Shown here piece after piece: positions 53,269-62,404 of a stretch of 64,000 nt of DNA. Below the pieces are notes generated by a model. The model had not been told where the DNA came from. It saw only the letters and a list, made by a program, of their open reading frames with translations, and did not search any database. The position numbers and the translations under genes are program-made. The DNA is from CBDFHJ01 sp965247635 (GTDB taxonomy: Bacteria; Chloroflexota; Dehalococcoidia; Lucifugimonadales; Australimonadaceae): assembly GCA_965247635.1 (NCBI GenBank), contig CBDFHJ010000005.1, positions 1-64,000 on the forward strand, read 5' to 3'. Position 1 is the stretch's first letter; each line of letters opens with the position of its first letter.

Positions 53269-54669
53269 ATGGCACTGGAAGCGGGACTGGAAAGCGGCAG
53301 TTGGAAGAACGTCGGCTTGGTGGACCGGCCCAAGGGCTTAGTCAGCCGCGATATCTTCGTGGACGAAGAGCTGTACGAGATCGAGAAGGAGCGCGTCTTC
53401 GCCCGCTGCTGGCTCTTTGTGGGCTTTGCGGACCAGGTAAGGAAGCCGGGCGACTACTTCATCTCGCGCATGGGGGAGGAGTCGGTGATCCTGAGCCGGG
53501 ACCGGGACAACACGATTCACGTGTTCCTGAACTCGTGCCGTCACCGTGGGATGAAGGTGTGCCGGTACGACGAGGGGAACACGCCGGTGTTCACGTGTCC
53601 GTACCACGGGTGGAGCTACGCGGGTGATGGGTCGCTGGTGGGAGTACCGCGGTACAAGGACGCGTACCGGGAGGAGCTGGACAAGAGCCAGTGGGGGCTG
53701 GTCGAAGTCGCGCAGATGGAGAACTACAAGGGCACCATCTGGGCGACGTGGGACCCGAAGGCACCCTCTTTCCTCGACTACATCGGTGACAACGAGTACG
53801 GCATCGGGCTATGGATGGGCAAGCCGGACGGCTCCGAGCCAGACTTTGAGGTGCTAGGGGTCCTCAAGTGGCTGTTCTCGTCGAACTGGAAGTTCGGCGC
53901 CGAGAACTTCCTGGGCGATGGCTACCACGGTATTCCGACCCACCATTCAGTCCAGATTGTGGGCATCAACCCCGGCGGAGGGCAGGGCCGTCAGACCGGC
54001 GCGCTATTGCGGATGGCAACTGAGTCCACCAACTTCAACGTGACGCACCATGGCTCCGGGCGCCTCAACGTGTGGGTGATGCCGGAGGACTTTCCCTATG
54101 TACCCAGCTACCCGAACCAACCTCCAGCGGTAGAGGAGTACTACCGCTCCTCATACGAGCGCCGCAAGCAGGTGATGGGCAAGCACTGGCGGACCAATGC
54201 GATGAACGGCAACGTCTTCCCCAACACCACCCAGGGCACCCACATGAGCATGTGCGTGTGGCACCCCCACGGGCCCGATGTCACCGAGTGCTGGCGCTGG
54301 TACTACGTGCACCACGACATGCCGCAGGAAGTGAAGGACATGCTGCGCCACTACTACATGCGCTATGGCGGTCCGGTGGGCCTGACGGAGATGGACGACA
54401 TGGAGAACTGGAACTACGCCCACAAGGCGAGCAAGGGTACCATAGCGCGGCGTTACCCGTACGAGTACTCCTTGGGACTGAGCCGGGAGCAAAGGGGCCA
54501 CCCGCTGCTGGAGGAGTTCGGGTTCCCCCTGAACGCTACGGTCACCGTATCGGCAGGGTCAGGCGCATTTGGCGCCCCGACGGAGCAGAACCAGCGAGGT
54601 GCCTACGACTTCTGGGTGCAGCTGATGCAGGCGGAGAGCTGGGACGACCTGCGCCGGAAGGGTTTCTAG
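53269..54669 (+). CDS. Rieske ring-hydroxylating oxygenase, alpha subunit (paralogue A)
   Basis: 466 residues; ATG after GGAGG. The Rieske cluster ligands are Cys 90-x-His 92 and Cys 110-x-x-His 113 (SCRHRGMKVC, CPYHGWSY). The catalytic domain has the mononuclear iron motif around 218-229 (GDGYHGIPTHHS), where His-x4-His is typical. These enzymes add O2 to an aromatic ring or related substrate using electrons passed through the Rieske centre. No ferredoxin, reductase or beta-subunit gene is nearby, so partners must lie elsewhere or the enzyme is an alpha-only type. Its stop overlaps that of the convergent reductase gene. Confidence 0.95.
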   Translation: MALEAGLESGSWKNVGLVDRPKGLVSRDIFVDEELYEIEKERVFARCWLFVGFADQVRKPGDYFISRMGEESVILSRDRDNTIHVFLNSCRHRGMKVCRYDEGNTPVFTCPYHGWSYAGDGSLVGVPRYKDAYREELDKSQWGLVEVAQMENYKGTIWATWDPKAPSFLDYIGDNEYGIGLWMGKPDGSEPDFEVLGVLKWLFSSNWKFGAENFLGDGYHGIPTHHSVQIVGINPGGGQGRQTGALLRMATESTNFNVTHHGSGRLNVWVMPEDFPYVPSYPNQPPAVEEYYRSSYERRKQVMGKHWRTNAMNGNVFPNTTQGTHMSMCVWHPHGPDVTECWRWYYVHHDMPQEVKDMLRHYYMRYGGPVGLTEMDDMENWNYAHKASKGTIARRYPYEYSLGLSREQRGHPLLEEFGFPLNATVTVSAGSGAFGAPTEQNQRGAYDFWVQLMQAESWDDLRRKGF

Positions 54670-55625
54670 CCCGCTTCCCTTACCGAGGCGTCGATCCGTG
54701 CCATCAGCTCGGGCTCAAGAGGACCCATGGCCTCGGCGGCCAGGCACTCGCTGAGCTCCGCTCTGTTTTTGACTCCGAGCACGACGGTCGAGACGCCGCT
54801 CATGGATAGCGCGTATCGATGGGCCAACGAGGCCGGTGATTCGCCAAGCTCCGCCGCCAGCGCACGAAAGGGCGCCGCTCGCCGGTAGTCCGCCTGGTCT
54901 GGGTGGTCGTCGGGCAACGGACGGTCGAAGGCGTCCGTCAGAGCGCCGGCCTGCACCGCGCGGATACCCATGACGCCGACCCCACGCTGCTGAGCAGCCG
55001 CGATGATGTCGCGGGGCCTGGCCGGCCCATCGAAGCGTTGCAGGCCGCCGGGTGAGTCCAGCAGGTTTGTTATCACCTGCATCACCGTGGGTGCGACCCC
55101 GGAGTTGAGCAGGTCGATGAGCATGCTTGGCACGCCGATACCCGTCAGACCCCAGGCGCCGATCCGGCCGTCCGCGATCAGGCGCTCGAAGGCCGGGACG
55201 GCTGCCTCCAGCAGTATTGACTGGGATGTGGCGCGTTCGTCTGACTCATCCGCCACCGATACGATAGTGTTGTGGACGAAGAACACGTCTACGCGCTCAA
55301 GCCGCATGCGCTCGAAGCTTTCGGTGAGGCTCTGCTCCAATCGGGGGAAGACGTCCTGGGCGGGCGGATTGCCCAGCCTGCACTTGGTTGTGATGCGCAC
55401 GCCGGCCGGGAGCTTGCCCTCAAACGCCTTACCGACAACCCTTTCCGCCTCTCCGTCGCCGTACGTCGGCGCTAGGTCAAGAAGCGTCACCCCAGCGTCG
55501 GCCGCGGCGCGGGTCGTGGCGATGGCTTCTTCCTGGTTCGTCGGGCCCCACACCTGCCCGATGCCACCACCGCCAAGGGAGAGGGCGCTGACGTGTCCGA
55601 TCCGTCCAAAGGGCCGGTACTGCAT
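54666..55625 (-). CDS. aldo/keto reductase
   Basis: 319 residues, convergent with and 4 bp overlapping the oxygenase gene. The family core is visible: LLDLAPTYGDGEAERVVGKA (Asp, Tyr), ITTKCRLG (Lys) and VDVFFVHNTI (His). The C terminus has STVVLGVKNRAELSECLAAE, the usual NADP-phosphate region. Members near oxygenase genes often reduce ring-derived aldehydes or ketones, but the substrate is not known. It is only distantly like the reductase at 45193. Confidence 0.9.
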   Translation of the reverse strand: MQYRPFGRIGHVSALSLGGGGIGQVWGPTNQEEAIATTRAAADAGVTLLDLAPTYGDGEAERVVGKAFEGKLPAGVRITTKCRLGNPPAQDVFPRLEQSLTESFERMRLERVDVFFVHNTIVSVADESDERATSQSILLEAAVPAFERLIADGRIGAWGLTGIGVPSMLIDLLNSGVAPTVMQVITNLLDSPGGLQRFDGPARPRDIIAAAQQRGVGVMGIRAVQAGALTDAFDRPLPDDHPDQADYRRAAPFRALAAELGESPASLAHRYALSMSGVSTVVLGVKNRAELSECLAAEAMGPLEPELMARIDASVREAG

Positions 55626-55734
55626 GGGCCCAATGGTATCGGCGAGACCGATGGCCGGTCAAACACCGCAGGGGACCGCGAGGGCAACGCGTTCAGGGTT
55701 CTCAGGGACCAGTGCAAGGTTCAGCGGCCTTAGG

Positions 55735-57102
55735 GAGGTTACGTCAATAGGTGTGTAAACGACATCAGGCAGCGACCTTCTCAGCCGTTGATTCAATGGT
55801 GATTCCATCCGCATACTGTGCACCAAGATAGACGTCTTCGATCAACTCAGGGGCCTTCAGACGCCTGAAGCGCTGTTCGGCGACCATCAACACTTTCCAG
55901 ATCACCGCTATCGCCCGATCGACCCTCTTGTAGCGCTTGGCGGCATCGGTCCGAAGCCTGAGGGCCGCGAAGGGTGATTCTACCGGGTTCGTCGTGCGAA
56001 GGTGCCCCCAGTGCTCCTTTGGGAAGTCATAGAAGGTGACCATGCGGTCCCAGTCCCGCTCCAAGGCCTCTGAGGCCGCCTCGTAGGAATGGTCGCCGCA
56101 CCACCTGGTGAACACCGTCCTGAGCCGCTCAGCCTCTGTCCGAGTCGGCGCGTAGGGGATAGTACGCAGCATGAGCTTGGCCTGGTCCTGTTGTCGCTTT
56201 GGAAGCTTGGCGAGCACGTTTACGATCTTGTGGTTCCAGCAGCGTTGCTCTGCCGCCTGCGGATAGACGTTGCGCAGAGCTCCCCAGATGCCCAGGTGTC
56301 CGTCCCCAACCACCAGCCTCGGGCACTCCAGCCCGCGGCGCCTCATGTCCCTGAGCACATCGGACCAGTTCTCTGTGGACTCCCTGTATCCGGGAACAGC
56401 GCTCACCACCACCTTGCTCCCGTCGCTCAGGGCCGCCACCACCACCAGTACTGCCGCCTTCTCCTTCTCAAGACCAGCCTTGACGTAGACTCCATCCACC
56501 CACATGTAGACCACTTCCAGGTCATCTAGGGGCCGGCTGCGCCATTGGGCAAGCTCATCGTTCCACTTGGACTTCAACCGGGCCACCGTGCTCGCCGATA
56601 CCGGTGCGTCCTCTCCCAGCAGCCCCCGCAAAGCCAGATCGAAGTCGCCTTCGGATAGACCGTGCAGGTACAGCTCGGGGATCAACTCAGCAACCTTCCT
56701 GGTCCTGTTGACGAACAGCGGCAGCAGCCGGCTCTCGAACTGCTCCTCGGTATCGCGGACTCGCGGCCGCCTCAGCTGTATCGTTCCCGAACTCAGCGTA
56801 AGCCTCCGGGCTCTGCCGTATCCGTTCCGATAGCCGGTATCGTTGTCCGAGTCGGATCTGAGCGCCGACTTCGCCCTTCCCAGAAACGCCGTCACCTCCT
56901 CCTCCAGCAACTCCTGGATCAGCCTCTGGACCTGGCTTCGCACCCAATCCTCCAACTGCTCCCACTCCGGCCTTGACTCCGACCTACTCTCAGTGCTTTC
57001 CTTCCTCATGGGCGGTCTATCTCCTCTCTTGGGCCTCGAGCCCGTGTTGTTCAGAGAGAGGGTACACCGCCTGACTGTTTACACACTTTTTGAAGATACC
57101 TC
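55735..57102 (-). mobile_element. IS256-family insertion sequence, copy 2, without target duplication
   Basis: Same length as copy 1 (1368 bp) with the same terminal repeats. The left flank (CCTTAGG) and right flank (CAAAATAC) do not match, unlike copy 1. Its right end truncates a HAD-type gene. A deletion adjacent to the element is the likeliest cause. Confidence 0.92.
55765..57009 (-). CDS. IS256-family (mutator-type) transposase
   Basis: 414 residues, intact, two amino acids different from the copy at 41095-42339; the nucleotide differences cluster near the 3' end of the gene. The DDE residues are as in copy 1. Confidence 0.97.
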   Translation of the reverse strand: MRKESTESRSESRPEWEQLEDWVRSQVQRLIQELLEEEVTAFLGRAKSALRSDSDNDTGYRNGYGRARRLTLSSGTIQLRRPRVRDTEEQFESRLLPLFVNRTRKVAELIPELYLHGLSEGDFDLALRGLLGEDAPVSASTVARLKSKWNDELAQWRSRPLDDLEVVYMWVDGVYVKAGLEKEKAAVLVVVAALSDGSKVVVSAVPGYRESTENWSDVLRDMRRRGLECPRLVVGDGHLGIWGALRNVYPQAAEQRCWNHKIVNVLAKLPKRQQDQAKLMLRTIPYAPTRTEAERLRTVFTRWCGDHSYEAASEALERDWDRMVTFYDFPKEHWGHLRTTNPVESPFAALRLRTDAAKRYKRVDRAIAVIWKVLMVAEQRFRRLKAPELIEDVYLGAQYADGITIESTAEKVAA

Positions 57103-57493
57103 CAAAATACTGAAGTAGCCCTACACGACCTAGGGTCATCATCATTTTGACGACTGGCCCATTGGATGCCACGCACATTGGGATACCGGCAGCGGCAACT
57201 TTCTTCACGACTTCAGAGACTCCGCGAACAGCTCGAAGCTCCTTATCAAGCTTAATTTGAGCCTGAGCATGACACGCATTGGTGAAATCGACAGGCAACG
57301 CCCTGCCTAATCTCCTTTCGATTTCAGTTCGTAGGTAGTGGTCAGAGGTACCAGAGAATTCTCGCGCTATGTCTGCGAGAGACAAAATGAGCCCTAGTGA
57401 TGCAAGCAGGTCACGGATGACCACGTATTCGATTTTCTCGCTGTCAACCAGGACACCATCGCAATCGAATACGATCAGTCTCGGCTTGATCAT
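57103..57493 (-). pseudogene. HAD-family phosphatase, 3' half lost at an IS end
   Basis: From ATG 57493 the N-terminal HAD motif I is intact (LIVFDCDGVLVDSEKIEY). The cap domain and motif II (MCVASNGPVVKMMMTLGRVG) follow. At LLQYF the frame enters the IS end and stops at 57017 after unrelated residues. Motifs III and IV (the Lys and the Asp-Asp pair that bind magnesium) are missing, so it should be inactive. It would have been a beta-phosphoglucomutase-like or phosphoglycolate-phosphatase-like enzyme. Confidence 0.85.
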
Positions 57494-57574
57494 CAAGCTC
57501 GCCGCCCAGCAGGAGTTCGTCTGCTTTTCTTGTTTACCCAGAAGTTTGTCCGACTACCTCCCCACGAGACGGCC

Positions 57575-58378
57575 TCAGCGCGTGGCCATCAGCGAGAACG
57601 TGAGGGGCAGCCTATCGAAGGGAGGCGACAGCATCCACCAGCCACGGTCATCGCGGGTCATGGACGGGAACTGGCGCCACGCCATCCCCTCGTGCTCGTG
57701 CAGCCAGAGGACCCGTAGTCCGGCGTTGGACAGCGCGCTGACGACGTCTCCAAGCGTGTGCGACCACTCGTAGGTGCTTGTCGTTAGTGTAGTGCTGGGG
57801 TCGGCGTAGTCCGCATCAGGCTCGTCGAACAGTACCGGTTCTTTGCTCGGAAGGAATTCGGCTGCGAGGTACAGATTCCCCTCGCTATCCTGCGCAAGTA
57901 GCCCTGGGGTCGGGTGACCCTCTACCATGTAGAAGGTCCCGCCGGGCCTCAGGGACCGGGCGATGACCTTCGCCCACGCGTCGAGGTCGGGGAGCCAGAC
58001 CAGGACGCCGTAGGAGGTGAAGACGACGTCGAACTGCTCATCGAGAACGTAAGGAAGCTCGTACACGTTGGTCTCTATGAAGCGCGCGGGGATGCCAAGC
58101 TCTTCGGCTAGGCCGCGGGCAACGGCAAGGGCCCCCGTCGAGAAGTCCACGCCCGTCACAACGGCTCCCGCCCGCGCCCATGAGAGCGTGTCGAGGCCGA
58201 AGTGGCACATCAGGTGCAGGAGCGTCTTGCCCTTTACGTCGCCTAGCTCCTCGACCTCGATACGCTGTAGCGAGCTCCTGCCCGCTTTGAACGCGGGCAC
58301 ATCGTAGAATGCCGACTGGACGTGGATAGGCGTCACCTCGGCCCAATGCGCTCGATTTGCTTCGAAGAAGCGCTCCAT
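57575..58378 (-). CDS. class I SAM-dependent methyltransferase
   Basis: 267 residues. Motif I is a variant, LLHLMCHFGLDTLSWAR, where the family usually has E/D-x-G-x-G-x-G. Motif II is VVTGVDFSTGALAVARGLAE and the acceptor region QFDVVFTSYGVLVWLPDLDA. The C-terminal half (TTSTYEWSHTLGDVVSALSN) matches small-molecule methyltransferases of the Methyltransf_25 type. Substrate unknown. It stands between the IS copy and the IS3-like element. Confidence 0.9.
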   Translation of the reverse strand: MERFFEANRAHWAEVTPIHVQSAFYDVPAFKAGRSSLQRIEVEELGDVKGKTLLHLMCHFGLDTLSWARAGAVVTGVDFSTGALAVARGLAEELGIPARFIETNVYELPYVLDEQFDVVFTSYGVLVWLPDLDAWAKVIARSLRPGGTFYMVEGHPTPGLLAQDSEGNLYLAAEFLPSKEPVLFDEPDADYADPSTTLTTSTYEWSHTLGDVVSALSNAGLRVLWLHEHEGMAWRQFPSMTRDDRGWWMLSPPFDRLPLTFSLMATR

Positions 58379-58667
58379 GGCGTCAACCTACCCCACGAGT
58401 ACCGATTAATCAACCGGAGAGGCCGCCAGGGGCTAGAGGCCTGAGTAGGATTAATCCCACGCAGTTCGTTGCCAAAATGTTGCCAAGACGGTTGCGTGCA
58501 GGCTGGGGCTCTCGTGTGGCTTGCGGTCGCGCGGGATTAGGATGGGGACAGCCAACTGTAGACCGTCAGCGATAATGGGACACATATAAGGGTAGGAAAA
58601 CCCGAGAGTCGGAGGGTGGTGTGAGCTCCTGAAATGAGGGTAGAGCTACCCACAGAAAGGAGCAGAT

Positions 58668-59075
58668 GTGTCCCAATTAGAAGTAAGCAAAGCAGAGGCC
58701 GCCGAGGAACGAAGCGAGCAGACCAGGTCTTTCGTCCGCACAGTGAAGGCGGCTGCCCGACGTAAGTACACCCCCGAAGAGAAGATCCGAATTGTTCTGG
58801 AGGGCTTCCGCCGCGAGGTCACAGTCAACGACCTGTGCCGGCGGGAGGGGATCAAGCCCCACTCCTACTACTCGTGGACCAAAGAGTTCATGGAGGCGGG
58901 CAAGGAGAGGTTGACCCGTGACTCGGTTCGGGACGCCACTCAGCATGAGGTAGGGCAACTCAAGCGAGAGAACGGGGAACTCAAGGAGCTAGTGGCCGAT
59001 CTGTCGCTGGAGGCGTACCGTCTCAAAAAAACGGTCATCCCCATGCCCCAGGACGCCACCGGTACCAGCGGATGA
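58668..59075 (+). CDS. IS3-like OrfA (transposase DNA-binding protein)
   Basis: 135 residues, GTG start (AAAGGAG upstream). The helix-turn-helix is YTPEEKIRIVLEGFRREVTV then NDLCRREGIKPHSYYSW, followed by a leucine-zipper-like coiled coil (LKRENGELKELVADLSLEAY). Its stop overlaps the OrfB start (ATGA), so OrfB is made by coupling or frameshift, as in related elements. Confidence 0.93.
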   Translation: MSQLEVSKAEAAEERSEQTRSFVRTVKAAARRKYTPEEKIRIVLEGFRREVTVNDLCRREGIKPHSYYSWTKEFMEAGKERLTRDSVRDATQHEVGQLKRENGELKELVADLSLEAYRLKKTVIPMPQDATGTSG

Positions 59076-60007
59076 GCGCCCCGGAGAAGGCAGAGGTAGT
59101 TACCAAAGTATCCTCGTCTCCCCTCCCCAAGCGAAAGGTCCTCAGAGAGCTGGGCATCCCTAAGAGCACCTACTACCGGTGGCTCAGACGCCAAGACCAA
59201 CAAGGACTTGAGGACCGACCAGGAGGCGATCAGCCACCATGGAACCGTCTTACTATTCAGGAAGAACGCTCAGTCCTGTTATCAGCCAGGGAGATGCCAG
59301 AGCTGAGCTGCCGTCAGCTGGCCGCGGGGATCACCGACAACCAGGGCTTCTCAGTCTCAGAGTCCAGCGTCTACCGTATCCTGGGCAGGGAGGGCCTAGT
59401 GAAGAGGCCTGAGATGCGGTTGGCCGCGGGGAAGGAGTACCACCTCAAGACCACAGGACCTCACCAGATGTGGGCCACCGATGCCTCATACTTCAGGGTG
59501 GTTGGGTGGGGCTACTACTACCTGGTCACCGTTATGGACGACTACTCCCGCTTCATCCTGGCTCACAGGCTTCAGCAAGATATGACGGCCGACTCCTTCA
59601 TCGAGGTGGTCCAGGATGCTGTGGACACGACCAGCATGGACCAAGTTCCAGTCACAGACCGCACCAGGCTGCTGAGTGACAACGGTCCAGGCTATGTCTC
59701 AAGAGCATTCAGGGACTACCTGGGGATGGTTGGCATCAAGCACATCCTAGCAACTCCTTTCCACCCTCAGACCAACGGGAAGCTGGAGCGCTACCACCAG
59801 ACCATCAAACGGGACGTCAACCAGGTGCCTTATGAGTTGCCCGCCGACCTTGAGGCTGCTATCGCGGCCTTCGTCAGCTACTACAACTACCGGCGCTATC
59901 ACAAGGCTCTGGGCAACGTGACACCATCAGACGTGCTCAAGGGAAGACGGCAAGAGATCCTACAACGCAGGAAGGAGGTGAAGGCTCAAACCACCGAACG
60001 GCGATGA
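59072..60007 (+). CDS. IS3-like OrfB (integrase-type transposase)
   Basis: 311 residues. The DDE triad is visible in WATDASYFRV (Asp), LLSDNGPGYVSR (Asp) and QTNGKLERYHQT (Glu). The N-terminal part is the helical HTH_21-type region of IS3-family OrfB. Intact. Element likely active or recently active given perfect flanks. Confidence 0.95.
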   Translation: MSAPEKAEVVTKVSSSPLPKRKVLRELGIPKSTYYRWLRRQDQQGLEDRPGGDQPPWNRLTIQEERSVLLSAREMPELSCRQLAAGITDNQGFSVSESSVYRILGREGLVKRPEMRLAAGKEYHLKTTGPHQMWATDASYFRVVGWGYYYLVTVMDDYSRFILAHRLQQDMTADSFIEVVQDAVDTTSMDQVPVTDRTRLLSDNGPGYVSRAFRDYLGMVGIKHILATPFHPQTNGKLERYHQTIKRDVNQVPYELPADLEAAIAAFVSYYNYRRYHKALGNVTPSDVLKGRRQEILQRRKEVKAQTTERR

Positions 60008-60301
60008 CGCTACAACAGGGCCCTCAGGGAGCTCGCCAGACCTCCATCCAGCCCCTGATCTCTCGGCTCCCAATGTGTCCCACTTTTGCTGGTTGCTAAC
60101 ACAGCCAACCCATCGATGCATGTTGGGTAGCCAATCGTCCACGAACATGCTAGCGTAATCAACCACATGTACTGCTGCTGTATAGCGGCTACCGATGCGA
60201 TACCAGCCCGTTCATTTGGGTATGCGGAGTGCGAAGCCGAAAGAACGCTTTCCCCTGCTTGATCTAGCAGCGGTCGAACTCAGGAAAATGGAGGTCTCAT
60301 T

Positions 60302-61252
60302 ATGCCCATCATACTAGGACTGGCGTCTTCGCATGCACCCTCGATAGACCTGTTCAAGGCGGATGAGTGGGAGGCGAGATACCAGATGCGAGCACGGTCT
60401 ACGCCCCAGCCGCCCGAGGCGGCCAAGGAGACCCCCGCCGTTATCAACGACTACATCAAACGGGTGGACCGTTCCTTTGGGGTCCTGCGAGACAAGCTGG
60501 CCGAGTCGGACGCGGAGCTCCTCATCATCGTCGGCGGCGACCAGAACGAGATGTTCGACTCCAGCAACAAGGCCTGCTTCATGATCTACCTGGGCGATAC
60601 GACGTGGGGTCACAACGCCAGCCCGGGTCAGCAGGCGTCGGAGGAGGATATCGTTCGGCTAAAGGTGGACGTGGAGACCTCCCAACGGCTGCTGAACAAG
60701 CTGGTAACCGAAGAGGGGTTTGACGTCTCCTTTAGCACCGAGCAGGTGAACCTGGGCAGCCCCGACCGCGGCTTGCCGCACGCCTTCATCCGCCCGTCGC
60801 CGTGGCTCATGCCCAACCTGGACATCCCGACCGTGATCCTGTACGAGAACACGTACGACGCACCGTCGCCATCGGCGGCACGCTGCTACGAGCTGGGCCG
60901 GACGCTTGCACGGCTGCTGAAGGACGACCCGCGCCGGATCGCCATCTACGGCTCCGGCGGACTCTCTCACGACCCCGGCGGGCCACGCTCCGGCTGGGTG
61001 GACGCACCGCTGGACCGCTGGTTCCTGGACCAGATTGCCGCTGGCAAGGGGGAGGCCACCAAGGCCATGTACGCCTTCGACTCGTTGACCATGCGCGGCG
61101 GAACCGGGGAGGACCGGGCCTGGATTACCGTGGCCGGCGCGCTGGAGGAGATGGGCAGCCGTGCCGAGGTGATCGACTACCTGCCCGCCAACCACGCGGT
61201 CACGGGGTTGGGCTGGGCCTACTGGCCCACCGAAGCAGCGGCGTCGAAGTAG
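60302..61252 (+). CDS. LigB-type extradiol ring-cleavage dioxygenase
   Basis: 316 residues, ATG after GGAGG. Matches the LigB family (beta subunit of protocatechuate 4,5-dioxygenase and DODA-type enzymes). The metal-binding histidines are expected in LASSHAPS, and the segments GGDQNEMFDSS, RGLPHAFIRPSPW and YGSGGLSHDPGGPR (catalytic His) are typical. It cleaves catecholic rings next to the hydroxyls with Fe(II) and O2. The Rieske oxygenase genes on both sides would make the dihydroxylated substrates, so these genes may form a ring-degrading set. It ends before a strong terminator. Confidence 0.93.
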   Translation: MPIILGLASSHAPSIDLFKADEWEARYQMRARSTPQPPEAAKETPAVINDYIKRVDRSFGVLRDKLAESDAELLIIVGGDQNEMFDSSNKACFMIYLGDTTWGHNASPGQQASEEDIVRLKVDVETSQRLLNKLVTEEGFDVSFSTEQVNLGSPDRGLPHAFIRPSPWLMPNLDIPTVILYENTYDAPSPSAARCYELGRTLARLLKDDPRRIAIYGSGGLSHDPGGPRSGWVDAPLDRWFLDQIAAGKGEATKAMYAFDSLTMRGGTGEDRAWITVAGALEEMGSRAEVIDYLPANHAVTGLGWAYWPTEAAASK

Positions 61253-61269
61253 TCACACTTTCCACGATG

Positions 61270-61305
61270 AATGGCCCCGTCCCGGCTTGTCCGGACGGGG
61301 CCATT
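61270..61305 (+). terminator. intrinsic terminator
   Basis: AATGGCCCCGTCC (61270-61282) pairs perfectly with GGACGGGGCCATT (61293-61305); followed by GCTTTCCTTTCG. It lies 18 bp after the LigB gene. Confidence 0.85.
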
Positions 61306-61486
61306 GCTTTCCTTTCGTCGCGGCTCGGCATGCAAGAAGCGGCAGCCAAGCGTGTCTTCAAGGTCATCGGGGCTCTGTGATACGATAGCGCGAACGGCAC
61401 CCCTGCAAGGGAGGCTGTCAATACGTTGCCAAATTCCTCAATACCTTGTAGGCAGCACTACTCTGTGTGGCGTCGTTATGACCAAA

Positions 61487-61572
61487 GCCGAAGTGGCGGA
61501 ATGGTAGACGCGGCGGTCTCAAAAACCGTTGGGGGCGACCTCATGTCGGTTCGACTCCGACCTTCGGCACCA
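61487..61572 (+). tRNA. tRNA-Leu (anticodon CAA)
   Basis: Acceptor GCCGAAG (61487-61493) pairs with CTTCGGC (61562-61568 region), discriminator A, encoded CCA. The anticodon stem GCGGT/ACCGT encloses CTCAAAA, anticodon CAA. A long variable arm (GGGGGCGACCTCATGTC) marks it as class II. Confidence 0.95.
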
Positions 61573-61631
61573 CGCTAAGGGTTGCGGTCCATCATGGTCC
61601 GCCACGACAATACGGAACGGAGGGTACGAAC

Positions 61632-61745
61632 GTGGGTTTCTATTTTGCCATCGGTATCTGGGCGGCGATCGCCGTCACGCTGACGGTGCTTGTCGTGGTC
61701 CTGTCGTGGCGGGAGAAGCGGTCGTCCTCCCTTAACGGGGAGTGA
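61632..61745 (+). CDS. 37-residue single-pass membrane protein
   Basis: GTG start at 61632 with GGAGGG seven bases before it. The product is FYFAIGIWAAIAVTLTVLVV (membrane helix) followed by a basic tail LSWREKRSSSLNGE. The size and layout are those of small membrane-anchoring or assembly peptides; the function is unknown. Confidence 0.55.
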   Translation: MGFYFAIGIWAAIAVTLTVLVVVLSWREKRSSSLNGE

Positions 61746-61800
61746 GGACGGCGCAGGACACCCGCTACGGTCCTTGGCCCAGGCAGGCCACGAACGGTCT

Positions 61801-61861
61801 GGCGAGCGATGGCGCCCTGACAGCGAGCGCCAAGCGCGCTGTCAGGAGGGGCCCTCTCGCC
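61801..61861 (+). other. strong two-part RNA hairpin before ridA
   Basis: CCTGACAGCG (61816-61825) pairs with CGCTGTCAGG (61837-61846), flanked by outer pairing of GGCGAG (61801-61806) with CTCGCC (61856-61861). It could be a terminator for the small gene upstream or a structured 5' leader. No T-run follows. Confidence 0.5.
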
Positions 61862-61946
61862 AACGCCCCGTGCATGGCTTCAGCAGGTTGTGTAGCGCCT
61901 GCTACGGTGTGATAATCCCCCCAACTACACCCCCTAGGAGGAATAA

Positions 61947-62333
61947 ATGGCTGACAGTAGCCCCCTGAAACAGGTTATCGAACCGGAAGGTGGATTTCGC
62001 GGCCCGCCGGGCTTGGTGGCAGGCCTCAAAGCGGGTGGATTCCTCTTCTTCACGGCCATACGCGGCAGAGGTGATGGCACGAAAGAGCAGGCCAAGGCTG
62101 CGTTTCAGCAGCTCGAAGGACTGCTCAAGACGGAAGGGGCAACCCTCGACCACGTGGTGAAGGTGACCGTCTACTTCCAAGACATCGCCGACCGGGATGA
62201 CTTCAACGAAGTGTGGCGGGAGACATTCACAGGGGTGCCACCCGTTCGTATGGTAATCCAGGTGGCGAACGCGAGCCAGACGCCGGACGGCGACTCGCGC
62301 TTTGCCCTCGACATCATGGCCGTAGCCCCATAA
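61947..62333 (+). CDS. ridA: RidA-family enamine/imine deaminase
   Basis: 128 residues; AGGAGGAA upstream. RidA (YjgF/YER057c) features are VKVTVYFQDIADRDDFNEVW and FTGVPPVRMVIQVANASQTP, with the substrate-binding Arg in PPVRMV; the usual RxxxG preceding glycine-rich strand is present as AGFLFFTAIRGRG-like. The canonical members deaminate reactive enamines, sparing PLP enzymes. Its place between the LigB and oxygenase genes could also mean a role with ring-cleavage products. The C terminus is shorter in the conserved 'VEIEA' region than usual. Confidence 0.88.
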   Translation: MADSSPLKQVIEPEGGFRGPPGLVAGLKAGGFLFFTAIRGRGDGTKEQAKAAFQQLEGLLKTEGATLDHVVKVTVYFQDIADRDDFNEVWRETFTGVPPVRMVIQVANASQTPDGDSRFALDIMAVAP

Positions 62334-62404
62334 CGGGCGGTGACGTAGCGCGCATGCGCGTCCACTTTGGCTTTTGCCTCACTCAGCGACGTTAGGAGGA
62401 AGGC

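Larger units (their letters stand above)
58557..60101 (+). mobile_element. IS3-like element with 8-bp target duplication
   Basis: 1545 bp. The ends align as inverted repeats over 29 bp: TGTAGACCGTCAGCGATAAT on the left and the reverse complement of the right end (TGTTAGCAACCAGCAAAAGT), both continuing into GGGACACAT. The flanks are CAGCCAAC at 58549-58556 and 60102-60109. IS3 members usually give 3-5 bp, so the subgroup is uncertain. The target is non-coding. Confidence 0.88.
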
